Notes: a model not told the origin generated them from the sequence alone. 64,000 bases of DNA from Bordetella ansorpii (GCF_900078705.1 NZ_FKIF01000006.1:930001-994000), one strand, 5' to 3'; positions 23,468-32,889 are shown, numbered from the stretch's first letter. Numbers and translations are program-made.

Positions 23468-26080
23468 TCAGGTCTTGGGACGTTCCGGCTCGGTGGCCGA
23501 AGCCGGTCCCCCCTGCGCCTGCGCGGCCTCGTCGGCCAACCCCTCGTTGCGCGCTTCCAGCTCGTTGCCCAGCACGTCGGCGGGATTGCCCTCGGTGTCC
23601 TCCCGCTTCAGCTTGCGCCGCGTGTGGCCGGCCGCGCGGGCACCCTCGCCCGGCACCTGCGGCCGCTCGGTCTGCATGGCCACGTTGGCCGGCGGCGCGT
23701 AGCCCTGCTTGTCCTGGCCGAAGTAGACGACCATGTGCGGATACGGCAGTTCGATGCCGGCGGCCTCGAAGTGCTTCTTGACCAGGCGGTTGTAGCCACG
23801 CTGCACGGCCCACTGCATGCCCGGCGTGGTCTTGATCAGCACGCGGATGGTGACGCCCTTCTCGTTGACGGCGGTGACGCCCGGGATAGTGATGTCCTCG
23901 ATCACTTCGGGCGACAGCACCGGATCGGACATCAGCTCGGCAAAGGCGCTGCGCAGATGCTCGACGGCGTCGTCCACGCTCTCGCGGTGCGCGATGGTGT
24001 ACTCACCAAGATGATAAGAAAAATCACGCATGTGGTTGGCGACCACGTCCACCGACGAGAACGGCACCAGGTGATAGCCGCCGTCCAGCGTGCGGATGCC
24101 CACGGAACGGATGGTCATTTTCTCGACCGTGCCGAACACGCCCGCGACCTGCACGACGTCGTTCTCGTTCATGCCGTTTTCCAGCTGGATGAAGACACCG
24201 GTGATGATGTCCTGCACCAGCTTCTGCGCCCCGAAGCCAATGGCCAGGCCGACGACACCGGCACCGGCGATCAGCGGGCCGATGTTGATGCCGATCTGCG
24301 ACAGGATGATCAACGCCGTCATGGTGACGATGACGATCAGCGCGGCGTTGCGGAACAGCGACAGCAGCGTGCGTTCGCGCGCGCTGGGCATGGGCCGGCC
24401 GTCGACCTGCGTCAGGCGGTGCTCGATGAAGCTGGCGATCACGGTCCAGGCCAGCGCGGCGATCAGCAGCACGATGACCACGTTCACCACCATGCGGATC
24501 GCCGTGGCGCCCGCGTCGGAGGCCAGCCAGTACGACAGGTCGAAGGCGCGCCAGGCGTCCAGGATCAGCAGCAGCACCACGATGCGGATGATCCAGCCCA
24601 TGATCTTCAGGCCGGCCGGCACGTAGGAGTTGACGCGCGCCTCCAGCATCGGCAGGCGACGGCGCAGGTCGTCGGACAGCTGGATGGGCCTGCCCAGGAA
24701 GGTGTTCATCAGCAGGATCAGCAGGCTGCCGCCCCCGATGGCCACCAGGGTCTGCACCGTCGCGTGCGCCATGAAGGGCAGCGCATTGAGCGGATCGATC
24801 TGGCTCACCACCAGCAGCACCGTGAAATAGGCGATGCCCAGCAGGTGCCAGATGCGCGACAGGAAGCGCAGCCGCGAACCCATGAAGGTGGTGGCGTTGG
24901 TCGCGCGCTTCTCAAGGCGCTCGCGCACGATCAGGCGGTTCCGCCAGATGCCGCGCACGGCGTATACGTACACGATCAGCATGATGACCATGCCGGCCAG
25001 GCGGCCCAGCGCGGGCGACAGGGTGGCGGTCATCACCGGATCGACCAGCATGGTGCCGTAACCGGCGCCCGCGGCGATCAGCACCAGCCAGCCGTTCCAG
25101 TACTTGGCGGGGCCATCGGCCAGCGACACCAGGCGCAGGTGGGGATGGCGCACGGCGAACACGGTGCGGATCAGCACCTTGACGATCTCCACGGCCACGA
25201 AGGCTTTCAGGAAAACCAGCGCGAGAGCATCGAGCGTGCCGCGGCCCGGGGTGGACCACAGCGCGGCGCTGCTGCCAGCCATGGCGGCCAGCAGCACCAC
25301 GGCCACGTCGATGCCCAAGGCGCCGATGATGGCGCCCGCGCGGCGGCAGAGCACCCGCAGGCTGGCATGGTGTCCCGGCTCGGGGCGGGCGACGCCCTCC
25401 TGGCCCAACTCGCCGACCCAGCGGTCGATGCGGCCGTAGATGCGCATGGCGATCATGCGCAGGATGGCGAAGGCGACCAGGGTGACCAGGATGGCCAGGG
25501 CCAGCGGCAGCAGCGCCTGGCTGGCCGTGCCGGCTTCCAGGCGCAGGCTTTGGCCCGAGGCCAACGCGCGCATGTCGTCCACGCCCTGGCCCATGTCGGC
25601 GGCCACGCCGGACAGGAAGCGCTGGGCGCCGTCGGTGATGCGGTCTTGCAGGCCTGGGGGCGCGGGCCGGCCGGCGACGGGCGTGCCGCCGGGCGTGGCG
25701 GGGGTGGCATTGGCCGCCGATGGGGCGCCGCCGGCAGCGGCATTGGAGGCCGCCGGCGCATTGCCCGTGGCGGCCGATGCGCCGCCACCCGGGACCTGCG
25801 CGCGCAACTGGTCGATCAGGGTCTTTCTGGTGTCGGGATTCTCGAGCAGATCGGCCAGCGCCGCCGGTGTCAGGCCCGGAGCGGCAGCCGGCGCCTGTTG
25901 CTGCGCCGCCGCCGGAGGATTCGCAACCTCCGCCGCCATCGCCCGCGTCGACACGCAACTCAACAGCGCCATCAGCATCGCCACGGCCCACCAGGGCCGC
26001 GCCCGCCTGTGCCGCCACAGGCCGGCGGCGTGATTCCAAAGAAGGATGAAGGTCGATGCTGTCGCTGCGAGTCGAACCAC
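23468..26080 (-). CDS. Mechanosensitive (MscS-family) ion channel, large form
   Basis: The 870-residue protein begins with a signal-like helix (WWAVAMLMALLSCVSTRAMA) and an Ala/Pro-rich periplasmic region. Many membrane segments follow. The MscS pore and beta domain lie at about residues 610-720: INIGPLIAGAGVVGLAIGFG, AQKLVQDIITGVFIQLENG, DVVQVAGVFGTVEKMTIRS, and a PFSSVDVVANHM segment. The C-terminal tail is long and charged. Such large MscS relatives (YbiO, MscM type) open on osmotic downshock. I place the start at GTG 26080, which has AGGAGA seven bases upstream; an ATG at 26206 would add 42 low-complexity residues. The gene is tail to tail with the AraC gene and 135 bases downstream of the end of a LysR gene. 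Confidence 0.88.
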   Translation of the reverse strand: MVRLAATASTFILLWNHAAGLWRHRRARPWWAVAMLMALLSCVSTRAMAAEVANPPAAAQQQAPAAAPGLTPAALADLLENPDTRKTLIDQLRAQVPGGGASAATGNAPAASNAAAGGAPSAANATPATPGGTPVAGRPAPPGLQDRITDGAQRFLSGVAADMGQGVDDMRALASGQSLRLEAGTASQALLPLALAILVTLVAFAILRMIAMRIYGRIDRWVGELGQEGVARPEPGHHASLRVLCRRAGAIIGALGIDVAVVLLAAMAGSSAALWSTPGRGTLDALALVFLKAFVAVEIVKVLIRTVFAVRHPHLRLVSLADGPAKYWNGWLVLIAAGAGYGTMLVDPVMTATLSPALGRLAGMVIMLIVYVYAVRGIWRNRLIVRERLEKRATNATTFMGSRLRFLSRIWHLLGIAYFTVLLVVSQIDPLNALPFMAHATVQTLVAIGGGSLLILLMNTFLGRPIQLSDDLRRRLPMLEARVNSYVPAGLKIMGWIIRIVVLLLILDAWRAFDLSYWLASDAGATAIRMVVNVVIVLLIAALAWTVIASFIEHRLTQVDGRPMPSARERTLLSLFRNAALIVIVTMTALIILSQIGINIGPLIAGAGVVGLAIGFGAQKLVQDIITGVFIQLENGMNENDVVQVAGVFGTVEKMTIRSVGIRTLDGGYHLVPFSSVDVVANHMRDFSYHLGEYTIAHRESVDDAVEHLRSAFAELMSDPVLSPEVIEDITIPGVTAVNEKGVTIRVLIKTTPGMQWAVQRGYNRLVKKHFEAAGIELPYPHMVVYFGQDKQGYAPPANVAMQTERPQVPGEGARAAGHTRRKLKREDTEGNPADVLGNELEARNEGLADEAAQAQGGPASATEPERPKT

Positions 26081-26215
26081 TAACGAATCTCCTGTTCGAA
26101 AGGATGCAAGGCGGTGGCCGGACGGAGCCGCGCATGCGGATGCGCCGGGTCCGGGGCCCTGCCCGATGATAAATCCCCGGCGGCGGCAGGCGCCACCCGC
26201 CCCCATTACGAGACG

Positions 26216-27100
26216 CTACAGGGCGGCCGTTTCCTTCAGCAGCCAGCGCTCCACCGCCGCCGCGGCGGCGGACCTCGGGCCCTGCGCGGGCCGCACCACG
26301 TAATAGGCCATGCCTTCCAGCGCCGGCCCGATCGGCGCCCGCAGCAGGCCCAGCTTCAATTCCTCCTGCACCAGCGCCAGGCTGAGCAGGGCCACGCCCT
26401 GCCCCGCCACGGCCCCCTGGATCGCATGGCTTTCATCGGAATAGCGGATACCCGCCGACACATCGATCCCGGGCTGACGCGCGACACGCGCCCATTCGGC
26501 CCACGTCAGGTCGACGGGCAGCTTGCGGTGCCAATCGAAATGGATCAACGCGTGCCGCCGCACGTCGGCGGCACGCCGGATCTTCAGATGCGGACTGGCG
26601 ACCGGCGCGTAGCGGTCGCGCATCAGCAACGTGGCGCGCAGCCCTGGATACGCGCCCGTGCCATAGCGGATCGCCAGATCGGCCGTGCCGCCGTGCAGGT
26701 CGACAGGATCGTTCGACGCGAGCACCCGCAGGTCCATGCCGGGATGGTCCGCCTGGAACGCAGCCAGGCGCGGCACCAGCCAGCGCGCCGCGAACGCGGG
26801 CGTGGCCGACAGCGTGGCCGAGGGGCGTTCCCGTGGCCGCAACCGCTGCACGCCGGCCTCGATCGCGGCGAATCCGTCGTGCACGGAGGCATACAGCGCC
26901 TGGCCCGCAGGCGTCAGCTCGATGGCCCGGGTCTTGCGGACGAACAGCCGGCAGTCCAGGCTGGTTTCCAGCACGCGGATGCGATGGCTGATCGCGGTGG
27001 CCGTCACCGCCAGTTCATCGGCGGCATGCTTGAAGCTGCGCAGGCGCGCGGCCGCCTCGAAGGCATGCAGCGCAACCAGGGAAGGCAATCGGGAAGACAT
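26216..27100 (-). CDS. LysR-family regulator (GcvA-like)
   Basis: The 294-residue protein starts MSSRLPSLVALHAFEAAARL, the usual opening of the GcvA-type subgroup, with the helix-turn-helix through residue 65 (ADELAVTATAISHRIRVLE). The effector-binding domain contains ARWLVPRLAAFQADHPGMDLRVLAS and DLAIRYGTGAYPGL, also typical of GcvA-like proteins. It is divergent from the azoreductase gene with 139 bases between. A TCTCA-N9-TGAGA palindrome lies in that gap and is a candidate binding site. Control of the azoreductase, and possibly of the oxidoreductase behind it, is the likely role. Confidence 0.9.
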   Translation of the reverse strand: MSSRLPSLVALHAFEAAARLRSFKHAADELAVTATAISHRIRVLETSLDCRLFVRKTRAIELTPAGQALYASVHDGFAAIEAGVQRLRPRERPSATLSATPAFAARWLVPRLAAFQADHPGMDLRVLASNDPVDLHGGTADLAIRYGTGAYPGLRATLLMRDRYAPVASPHLKIRRAADVRRHALIHFDWHRKLPVDLTWAEWARVARQPGIDVSAGIRYSDESHAIQGAVAGQGVALLSLALVQEELKLGLLRAPIGPALEGMAYYVVRPAQGPRSAAAAAVERWLLKETAAL

Positions 27101-27139
27101 GGCGCACCCAGGTGTCCAGAGACGATATGCATGAATTTA

Positions 27140-27158
27140 TCTCATCCGTTGGTTGAGA
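27140..27158. promoter_or_regulatory. Candidate LysR operator (TCTCA-N9-TGAGA)
   Basis: The interrupted palindrome TCTCA (27140-27144) and TGAGA (27154-27158) sits between the divergent LysR and azoreductase starts. It fits the T-N11-A rule of LysR binding sites when centred on the same axis. The function is inferred from position and symmetry only. Confidence 0.45.
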
Positions 27159-27239
27159 AAGCATCGTTTGCCGCAGGAGCCGCACGCAGCAGACACTGGC
27201 GGCACGGATGAATTTCCATGACCCACCGGAGCCTTTTCC

Positions 27240-27938
27240 ATGACCACTCTCCTGCACATCGACGCCAGCGCCCGCAGCGGCGCATCCGGCGCCCAGCCGC
27301 ATGGCTCGCACACGCGCCGCCTGACCCAGCGCTTCGTCGAACAATGGCTTGCGCTGCACCCCGGCACCACCCTCATCCGCCGCGACGTCGGCGCCCAGCC
27401 GCCCGCGCCGGTGAGCGGCCAATGGATCCACGCGGCGTTCACCCCGCAGGCCCGGCGCGAAGCGTGGATGCACGAGACGCTGGCGCAGAGCGACGAACTG
27501 GTCGACGAACTGCTGGCCGCCGACGTCATCGTGGCTGGCGTGCCCATGTACAACTTCGGTCCGCCCGCGCAATTCAAGGCCTACATCGACAACATCGTGC
27601 GCGTGGGCCGCACTTTCGGCTTCGACCGCCAGCGCGCGGGCGATCCCTACTGGCCGCTGCTGGCTGGCCAGGGCAAGCAACTGGTGGTGCTGTCCTCGCG
27701 TGGCGACCACGGCTACGGGCCCGGCGAACGCATCGCGCATCTCAACCACGTCGAGGCCTCGATCCGCACCGCATTCGCCTACATGGGCATCACCGACATG
27801 CATGGCGTGGCCATCGAATACGACGAATTCGGCGATCAGCGCCTGGCCGATTCCATCGCGCGGGCCGAGGCGGAAGTGGATGAATTGTCACGGTCGGTGC
27901 GTCCGCGGGAACCCGCGCCGCGGCATGGGATTTGCTGA
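27240..27938 (+). CDS. azoR: FMN-dependent NADH-azoreductase family protein
   Basis: The 232-residue flavodoxin-like protein has the azoreductase pattern: LLHIDASARS (FMN phosphate loop), SHTRRLTQRFVEQW, IVAGVPMYNFGPPAQFKAYID (flavin ring contact) and VVLSSRGDHGYGPG. AzoR enzymes reduce quinones and azo dyes using NADH in two-electron steps, which protects against quinone stress. The C-terminus is about 25 residues longer than in E. coli AzoR. The gene is divergent from a GcvA-like LysR gene and is followed after 37 bases by a quinone-reductase-like gene in the same direction. The two may form an operon against electrophile or quinone stress. Confidence 0.88.
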   Translation: MTTLLHIDASARSGASGAQPHGSHTRRLTQRFVEQWLALHPGTTLIRRDVGAQPPAPVSGQWIHAAFTPQARREAWMHETLAQSDELVDELLAADVIVAGVPMYNFGPPAQFKAYIDNIVRVGRTFGFDRQRAGDPYWPLLAGQGKQLVVLSSRGDHGYGPGERIAHLNHVEASIRTAFAYMGITDMHGVAIEYDEFGDQRLADSIARAEAEVDELSRSVRPREPAPRHGIC

Positions 27939-27975
27939 TTTTCAAGGGTTCTCAACGCGCTCCCAGGAGGTAAGC

Positions 27976-28908
27976 ATGAACCGTATGCACGCTTTTCGCA
28001 TCGACAGCTTCGGCGGACCGGAAGTCCTGCATCGTGAGCACGTTCCCATTCCGCCCCCGCGATCCGAGCACGTATTGGTCAAGGTCGCGGCCGCCAGCCT
28101 GAACCCCGTCGACGTCAAGACGCGATCCGGCCGATTCCCCCTGGTGAAGGAAACGCAATTGCCTTTCACGCTGGGCCGGGACTGCGCGGGCGTCGTGCAG
28201 GAATCGGAAGACACGCATGGTCCCTTCCGCCCCGGACAGGAGGTGTTCGCTTTCGTCGGCCACGGCCAGGGCTCTTACGCAGAGTTCGCGCTGGTGCCGC
28301 GCGAGGCGCTGGCGCCCAAGCCGCAGTCGTTGGATCTGGTCGAGGCGGCGGCCGTGCCGCTGGCCGCGCTGACGGCCTGGCAGGGACTGTTCGAACACGG
28401 GCGGCTGGAACCGGGGCAGACCGTGCTGATCCATGCGGCCTCGGGCGGGGTCGGGCATTTCGCGGTGCAATTCGCCAAGGCACGAGGCGCGCGGGTGATC
28501 GCGACGGCGTCGGGCGAGGCCGGTGAATTCGTGCGTTCGCTGGGCGCGGATACGGTCATCGACTACCGCAAGATGGCCTTCGAGCGGCAGACGCCGCCCG
28601 TGGACCTGGTATTCGACCTGGTGGGCGGCGAAACGCAGGAGCGCTCGTGGGGCGTGCTGAAGGATGGCGGCGCATTCGTGTCCACGGTGGCCGACCCCTC
28701 GTCCGGCAAGGCCGCCGCGCGCCGGATACGTGCGGTACGCTACACCGCCCAGCCCGATGGCGCGGAACTGGCGCTGATCGGCAGGCTGATCGACGCGGGC
28801 CGCATCCGCGTGCACGTGTCCGAGGTATATCCATTCGATGCGATGGAGCAGGCCCTGCACCGGCTGGAGGAAGGCCATAACCGGGGCAAGATGGTGCTGC
28901 GGCTGTGA
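27976..28908 (+). CDS. Zinc-independent medium-chain oxidoreductase (quinone reductase-like)
   Basis: The 310-residue MDR-superfamily protein starts MNRMHAFRIDSFGGPEVLH, has LNPVDVKTRSG and LGRDCAGVV in the catalytic domain, and the nucleotide-binding GQTVLIHAASGGVGHFAVQFAKARGARVIATAS segment with AxxGGVG. The Cys/His ligands of zinc alcohol dehydrogenases are absent, so it belongs with NADPH:quinone reductase/zeta-crystallin-like enzymes. The start at 27976 has CAGGAGG six bases ahead. The longer frame from 27700 overlaps the azoreductase gene and is rejected. It probably shares transcription with the azoreductase. Confidence 0.9.
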   Translation: MNRMHAFRIDSFGGPEVLHREHVPIPPPRSEHVLVKVAAASLNPVDVKTRSGRFPLVKETQLPFTLGRDCAGVVQESEDTHGPFRPGQEVFAFVGHGQGSYAEFALVPREALAPKPQSLDLVEAAAVPLAALTAWQGLFEHGRLEPGQTVLIHAASGGVGHFAVQFAKARGARVIATASGEAGEFVRSLGADTVIDYRKMAFERQTPPVDLVFDLVGGETQERSWGVLKDGGAFVSTVADPSSGKAAARRIRAVRYTAQPDGAELALIGRLIDAGRIRVHVSEVYPFDAMEQALHRLEEGHNRGKMVLRL

Positions 28909-28982
28909 TCGATCGAGGCCGGCCGAGGCATGACGGCGGCGCGTTGCCCCCGCCGGGTGCGGCGCGCCGCCGCGAGCGATCT

Positions 28983-29387
28983 TTACTTCATCAGGCGCGA
29001 CAGCAGGCTCAGCATTCCCATCGGGCTCATGTCCTTGACGTCGTCGATGGTGCCGTTGGGGGTGGCCTTGTCGACCAGGCCGGGCAACATGGCGGCCAGC
29101 GATTCCAGCACGTCGGGCCGCGCGCGGCCGGTATCGGCGGCAATGGCGTCGATCACGGCCGGCTCGAACACGGCTTCCAGTTGCTGCGCCGAGATCGGCA
29201 GGTTCTCGCCGTTGCCGATCCACGACTGCACCACCGCACCCAGGCCGCCACGCTCGAAGGCCTCCATCAGCCCGGCGATGCCGCCCGGATACTTGCCCAG
29301 TTGCTTCAACACGGCGGGCAGCAGGCCGCTGCCTTCACCAGAAGCACCGGAGGCCAGGGAGGTCATCAAGGAATCCAGCAGTCCCAT
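28983..29387 (-). CDS. YidB-like protein (DUF937 family)
   Basis: The 134-residue protein starts MGLLDSLMTSLASG and has the YidB pattern GGIAGLMEAFERGGLGAVVQSWIGNGENLPIS, followed by ISAQQLEAVFEPAVIDAIA and a C-terminal segment ending SLLSRLMK. The function of the family is not established. Proteins are soluble, small and Gly/Leu-rich, with no catalytic motif. An upstream in-frame ATG at 29567 would add 60 Arg-rich residues and is unlikely. The gene is divergent from a LysR gene, with 194 bases between the starts. Confidence 0.85.
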   Translation of the reverse strand: MGLLDSLMTSLASGASGEGSGLLPAVLKQLGKYPGGIAGLMEAFERGGLGAVVQSWIGNGENLPISAQQLEAVFEPAVIDAIAADTGRARPDVLESLAAMLPGLVDKATPNGTIDDVKDMSPMGMLSLLSRLMK

Positions 29388-29581
29388 GACAGAAATCGTC
29401 CTTTCATCTTGGCGCGCCCGGCGCGCCGTGGGGAAGTTGCCCATCCGCGCATCCGGCGAACGGGAACGAGGCGGCACTTTACTCGAGAAAGCGCCCGGCG
29501 CGTACACCACCGGCGCAGATGGACGGAGCCGCGCCCGGCCGGCGGTATAGTCCCGAGCACCCGCCACGCCCCGTCCTTTCC

Positions 29582-30529
29582 ATGGCCATCTCCACCGACA
29601 GCGTCCTCTCCCGCCTGCGCCTGAAACAGCTGGGCCTGATGATCGCCCTGGACCACCACCGCTCGCTGCGCCGCGCCGCCGCCGACCTGTCGATGACGCA
29701 ATCGGCCGCCAGCAAGGCGCTGGCCGAGATCGAGAGCGTGATGGGCGGCGCGCTGTTCACGCGCAGCCGCACCGGCATCATGCCCACCGACCTGGGCCGT
29801 GTCGTCATCCGCTATGCCTGGCTGCTGCGCGCCGACGTGGAAGCCATGTGCCAGGAAGTGGCGCGCATCCAGCTGGGGCACGGCGGCCGCCTGTCGCTGG
29901 GCGTCATCATGGGCTCGGTGCCGAACGTGATGGCCCATGCCGTGACGGCGCTGCGGAAATCCGAGCCCGACGTGTCGATCCAGATCCACGAAGACACCAG
30001 CGCGCACCTGCTGGCCATGCTGGACCAGGGGCAGATCGACGTGATGCTGGGCCGCACCACGGTCAGCCCCAATCCAGGCCAGTACCACTACCGGCACCTG
30101 TCGGAAGAGCCGCTGAACATCGCGGTGGGCGCCGACCATCCCCTGGCACGCGCGCGCAAGGTGCGCCTGCAGGATCTGCAGAACGATAGCTGGGTGGTCT
30201 ATCCCAGCCGCATGCCGTTGCGCGCGCTGCTCGAACGCGAATTCGCCGACGCGGGCATGGCGCTGCCGTCGAATTTGATCGAGACTTCATCGGTATTCTC
30301 AACCGTGACGCTATTGCGCCGCGCTTCCGATCTGGTCGCCCTATTGCCCGATGAAGTGTGCGAATTTTTCCGTGAATACGGCATGCTGCGCGTATTGCCC
30401 ATTGCGTTGGTGTCGCGGGGCCAGCCTTTCGGATTAATAACCCGCGTCGGCGCGCAGCCGTCGCCCATCGCACGGCGTTTCATCGAGATCCTGTTACGGC
30501 AATATCCCTTGCCGGCCGCTTCCGCATAA
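29582..30529 (+). CDS. LysR-family transcriptional regulator
   Basis: The 315-residue protein has a helix-turn-helix at residues about 10-70 (RLKQLGLMIALDHHRSLRRAAADLSMTQSAASKALAEIE), then a linker and a substrate-binding domain (GGRLSLGVIMGSVPNVMAHAVTALR, DQGQIDVMLGR, HPLARARKV). It resembles the GbpR/CbbR-like group that senses sugars or carboxylates. The start at 29582 is the conserved one; the frame continues upstream to 29519 without a good Shine-Dalgarno. It lies before a PLP enzyme gene in the same direction, with 121 bases between, and opposite the YidB-like gene. Confidence 0.88.
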   Translation: MAISTDSVLSRLRLKQLGLMIALDHHRSLRRAAADLSMTQSAASKALAEIESVMGGALFTRSRTGIMPTDLGRVVIRYAWLLRADVEAMCQEVARIQLGHGGRLSLGVIMGSVPNVMAHAVTALRKSEPDVSIQIHEDTSAHLLAMLDQGQIDVMLGRTTVSPNPGQYHYRHLSEEPLNIAVGADHPLARARKVRLQDLQNDSWVVYPSRMPLRALLEREFADAGMALPSNLIETSSVFSTVTLLRRASDLVALLPDEVCEFFREYGMLRVLPIALVSRGQPFGLITRVGAQPSPIARRFIEILLRQYPLPAASA

Positions 30530-30650
30530 TGCGGCGCGGCATCCCGCGCTATGCATTCACGGCATAGCGGACGCCGAAAAAAGTCGTTGCTGCCTGGGGC
30601 GGCCCTGCCGATACCATCGGGGTTCATCTCCCGTTCGACACGGTGCCCTC

Positions 30651-31847
30651 TTGCCGACCTCTTCCGCCGCCGCCCTGCGCCCCGACGCCTTCCAATCCTT
30701 CCGCTCGCACTTCCCCGGCACTGCCACGCGCGCCTACCTGGACGTCGCCAGCCGCAGCCTGGTGCCCGCCAGCGCCATGGCCGTCGCCACCGAGCACATT
30801 GCCGAACGCATGGAAGGCCGCGTCGACAAGAAGCAGTATTTCGAGGTCGTGGAATCCGCCCGCCAGCGCTTCGCGCGCATGATCGGCGCACATCCCGACG
30901 AGATCGCCGTCACCAAGAACGTGTCGGAAGGCCTGAACATCATGGCTGGCGCCATCGACTGGCAGCCGGGCGACGTGGTGCTGCTGTGCTCGGCCATCGA
31001 ACACCCCAACAACGTCTATCCGTGGCGCAACCTGGAGAACCAGGGCGTGCGCGTGCACGACCTGCCCAGCAGCGACGGCCAGTTCCCGATGGCGCAGGCG
31101 CTGGACATCCTGGCCCGGCGTGGCGCCCGCGTGGTGTCGGTGCCCAGCACGTCGTTCCGCCCCGGTTTTCGCACCGATCTCGATGCGCTGGCCGCCGCCT
31201 GCGAACAGGCTGGCGCGCTGCTGATCGTGGACGGCGCGCAATCGGCCGGCGTGATGCATCTGGACGTGCGGGCAACGCCCATCGCGGCGCTGGCGGTCAG
31301 CACGCAGAAGGGACTGTGCGCGCTGTACGGCATGGGCTTTTTGTATGTGCGCCGCGAGCTGGCCGAGCGCCTGACGCCCCGTGCCCTGGCGCGCTTCGGC
31401 GTGCAGATATCGGCCACGCACGAAGCCGACTACGATCCGGGCCCCATCGAATACCGCCGCGGCGCCTTGCGCTTCGACCTGGGGAATTACAACTTCCTGG
31501 CCGCCGCCCTGGTGGACGATGCCATGGCCCTGCTGGAGACCTGCGGCGGCACCCAGGCCATCCAGGCTTACACGCTGGACCTGGGCGAACGCCTGACGAC
31601 GGGCCTGGCCGATTGCGGCGCTCCCGTGGTGCGCGCCGCCGGCGCACTGGGCTCGAACATCGTCTCGGTGTCGTTCCCGGACCAGCCCGCAGCGGCGAAG
31701 GCTCTGCAGGCCTGGCTGGTCTCGCGGCAGGTGTTTGCCGCCGTGCGCGGCAGCACGCTGCGCTTCTCGATCCACGCCTACAACGATGCGGACGACATCG
31801 ACCAGGCCGTGCGCGCGACGGCGCAGTGGCTTCGACAATCGCGCTGA
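30651..31847 (+). CDS. Class V aminotransferase (cysteine desulfurase-like PLP enzyme)
   Basis: The 398-residue fold-type I PLP enzyme of the NifS/class V group has EIAVTKNVSEGLNIMAGA (cofactor phosphate region), SAIEHPNN (the His that stacks on PLP), LLIVDGAQSAGVM (PLP-N1 Asp) and STQKGLCALYGMG, with Lys220 as the PLP Schiff-base residue. No reactive-Cys loop of the kind seen in desulfurases is obvious, so an aminotransferase, isopenicillin-epimerase-like or kynureninase-like role is equally possible. The reading frame starts at a TTG (30651) with no clear Shine-Dalgarno. The first ATG in frame would lose conserved sequence. A LysR gene converges on its end with one base between. Confidence 0.8.
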   Translation: MPTSSAAALRPDAFQSFRSHFPGTATRAYLDVASRSLVPASAMAVATEHIAERMEGRVDKKQYFEVVESARQRFARMIGAHPDEIAVTKNVSEGLNIMAGAIDWQPGDVVLLCSAIEHPNNVYPWRNLENQGVRVHDLPSSDGQFPMAQALDILARRGARVVSVPSTSFRPGFRTDLDALAAACEQAGALLIVDGAQSAGVMHLDVRATPIAALAVSTQKGLCALYGMGFLYVRRELAERLTPRALARFGVQISATHEADYDPGPIEYRRGALRFDLGNYNFLAAALVDDAMALLETCGGTQAIQAYTLDLGERLTTGLADCGAPVVRAAGALGSNIVSVSFPDQPAAAKALQAWLVSRQVFAAVRGSTLRFSIHAYNDADDIDQAVRATAQWLRQSR

Positions 31848-31848
31848 T

Positions 31849-32784
31849 TCAACCGACGACTGCGTGCGCGGGATAGACCTGGCGCAGCCACTGCAGGAAC
31901 AGCATCACCGCAGGCTTGTCGGACGAGCGCGGCGCGCACACGGCGTGATAGTTCAGGCCGTCGCGCACCTGGCCGGGATAGGGCTGCACCAGCGTGCCGC
32001 ACTGCAAGGCCGCGTCCACCAGCGATGAGCGGATCAGGGTCACGCCCATGCCGGCTTCCAGCACGCCCAGCAAGGTGGCCGAGTCGTTGAAGTTCAGCGA
32101 GGGGCCGTCATCGGGCTGCAGCCTGCGGCGGTCGTCCTGGTTCCACAGGTCCAGGTAATCGCGCTCGGTATTGCGCAGGAAAGCCGGCTGCGCCGGCGGG
32201 CCGGCGGCGCCACCGCTGCCTTCCGCCTCCTGCAGGCAGCGCGCCACCGCCGGCGTGCATACCGGAACGATGACGTCGTCGGTCAGGCGCAACACGTGGT
32301 AGTGCGGCCAATCGCCCGTGCCCAGGCGGATGGAGATATCCACCCCGGACGATTCGAGATCGGCATAGAAGCGGTGCACGTCGATGCGCAGGTCGATCCA
32401 CGGGTGCGCGGCAATGAACTCGGGCAGCCGGACCGCCAGGTTGCGCAGCGAGAAACTGCGCGCCGCCGACACCACCAGGGTCTGCCGCTCGACGTCCAGC
32501 ATCAGCCGGTTCAGGCCAGTGCCCAGCAGGTCGAACGCACGGCAGGTGAAGTCGTAGAGCAGCTCGCCTTCCTGCGTGAAGCGCAGCCCGCGCGGGCCTC
32601 GCTCGAACAGCGCGAAGCCAACGTGATCTTCCAGCGCCTTGAGCTGCCTGCTAAGGGCGCCCTGGGTCTGGAACAGTTCTTCCGAGGCGCGCACCAGATT
32701 CAGATGCTTGCCGGCAACGTTGAATACCAGCAATGATCTGAGCGAAGGCAGGCGCGCCAGCAGACCGGTATTCGATAGTCTCAT
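31849..32784 (-). CDS. LysR-family transcriptional regulator
   Basis: The 311-residue protein has the helix-turn-helix (LPSLRSLLVFNVAGKHLNLVRASEELFQTQGALSRQLKALE) and a GcvA-like effector domain (SAARSFSLRNLAVRLPEFIAAHP, DISIRLGTGDWPHYHVLRL, GVLEAGMGVTLIRSSLVDAAL). The first ATG is at 32784; the frame also opens with TTG at 32805. It is divergent from a Bug-type receptor gene, with a perfect palindrome in the gap. LysR regulators next to Bug receptors usually respond to the receptor's carboxylate, so regulation of that gene is a good inference. Confidence 0.88.
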   Translation of the reverse strand: MRLSNTGLLARLPSLRSLLVFNVAGKHLNLVRASEELFQTQGALSRQLKALEDHVGFALFERGPRGLRFTQEGELLYDFTCRAFDLLGTGLNRLMLDVERQTLVVSAARSFSLRNLAVRLPEFIAAHPWIDLRIDVHRFYADLESSGVDISIRLGTGDWPHYHVLRLTDDVIVPVCTPAVARCLQEAEGSGGAAGPPAQPAFLRNTERDYLDLWNQDDRRRLQPDDGPSLNFNDSATLLGVLEAGMGVTLIRSSLVDAALQCGTLVQPYPGQVRDGLNYHAVCAPRSSDKPAVMLFLQWLRQVYPAHAVVG

Positions 32785-32825
32785 AGCGCAGCGCCAAATC
32801 CTCAATAGCGGAAAGCGGGTAGCGC

Positions 32826-32841
32826 CCGTATTCTAATACGG
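32826..32841. promoter_or_regulatory. Perfect palindrome between divergent LysR and Bug receptor genes
   Basis: CCGTATT-CT-AATACGG occupies 32826-32841, between the starts at 32784 and 32890. The symmetry, AT-rich centre and position make it a candidate operator for the LysR protein encoded next to it. Confidence 0.5.
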
Positions 32842-32889
32842 CTTTTAATGCTGCTGTTTTCACTTCATAACAACCAGGGATTCTTGGCA

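Noticed and set aside
23405-26083. 892-residue open frame on the plus strand
   Set aside because: Mirror frame of the MscS channel gene; His/Asp/Gly-rich and without recognisable domains.
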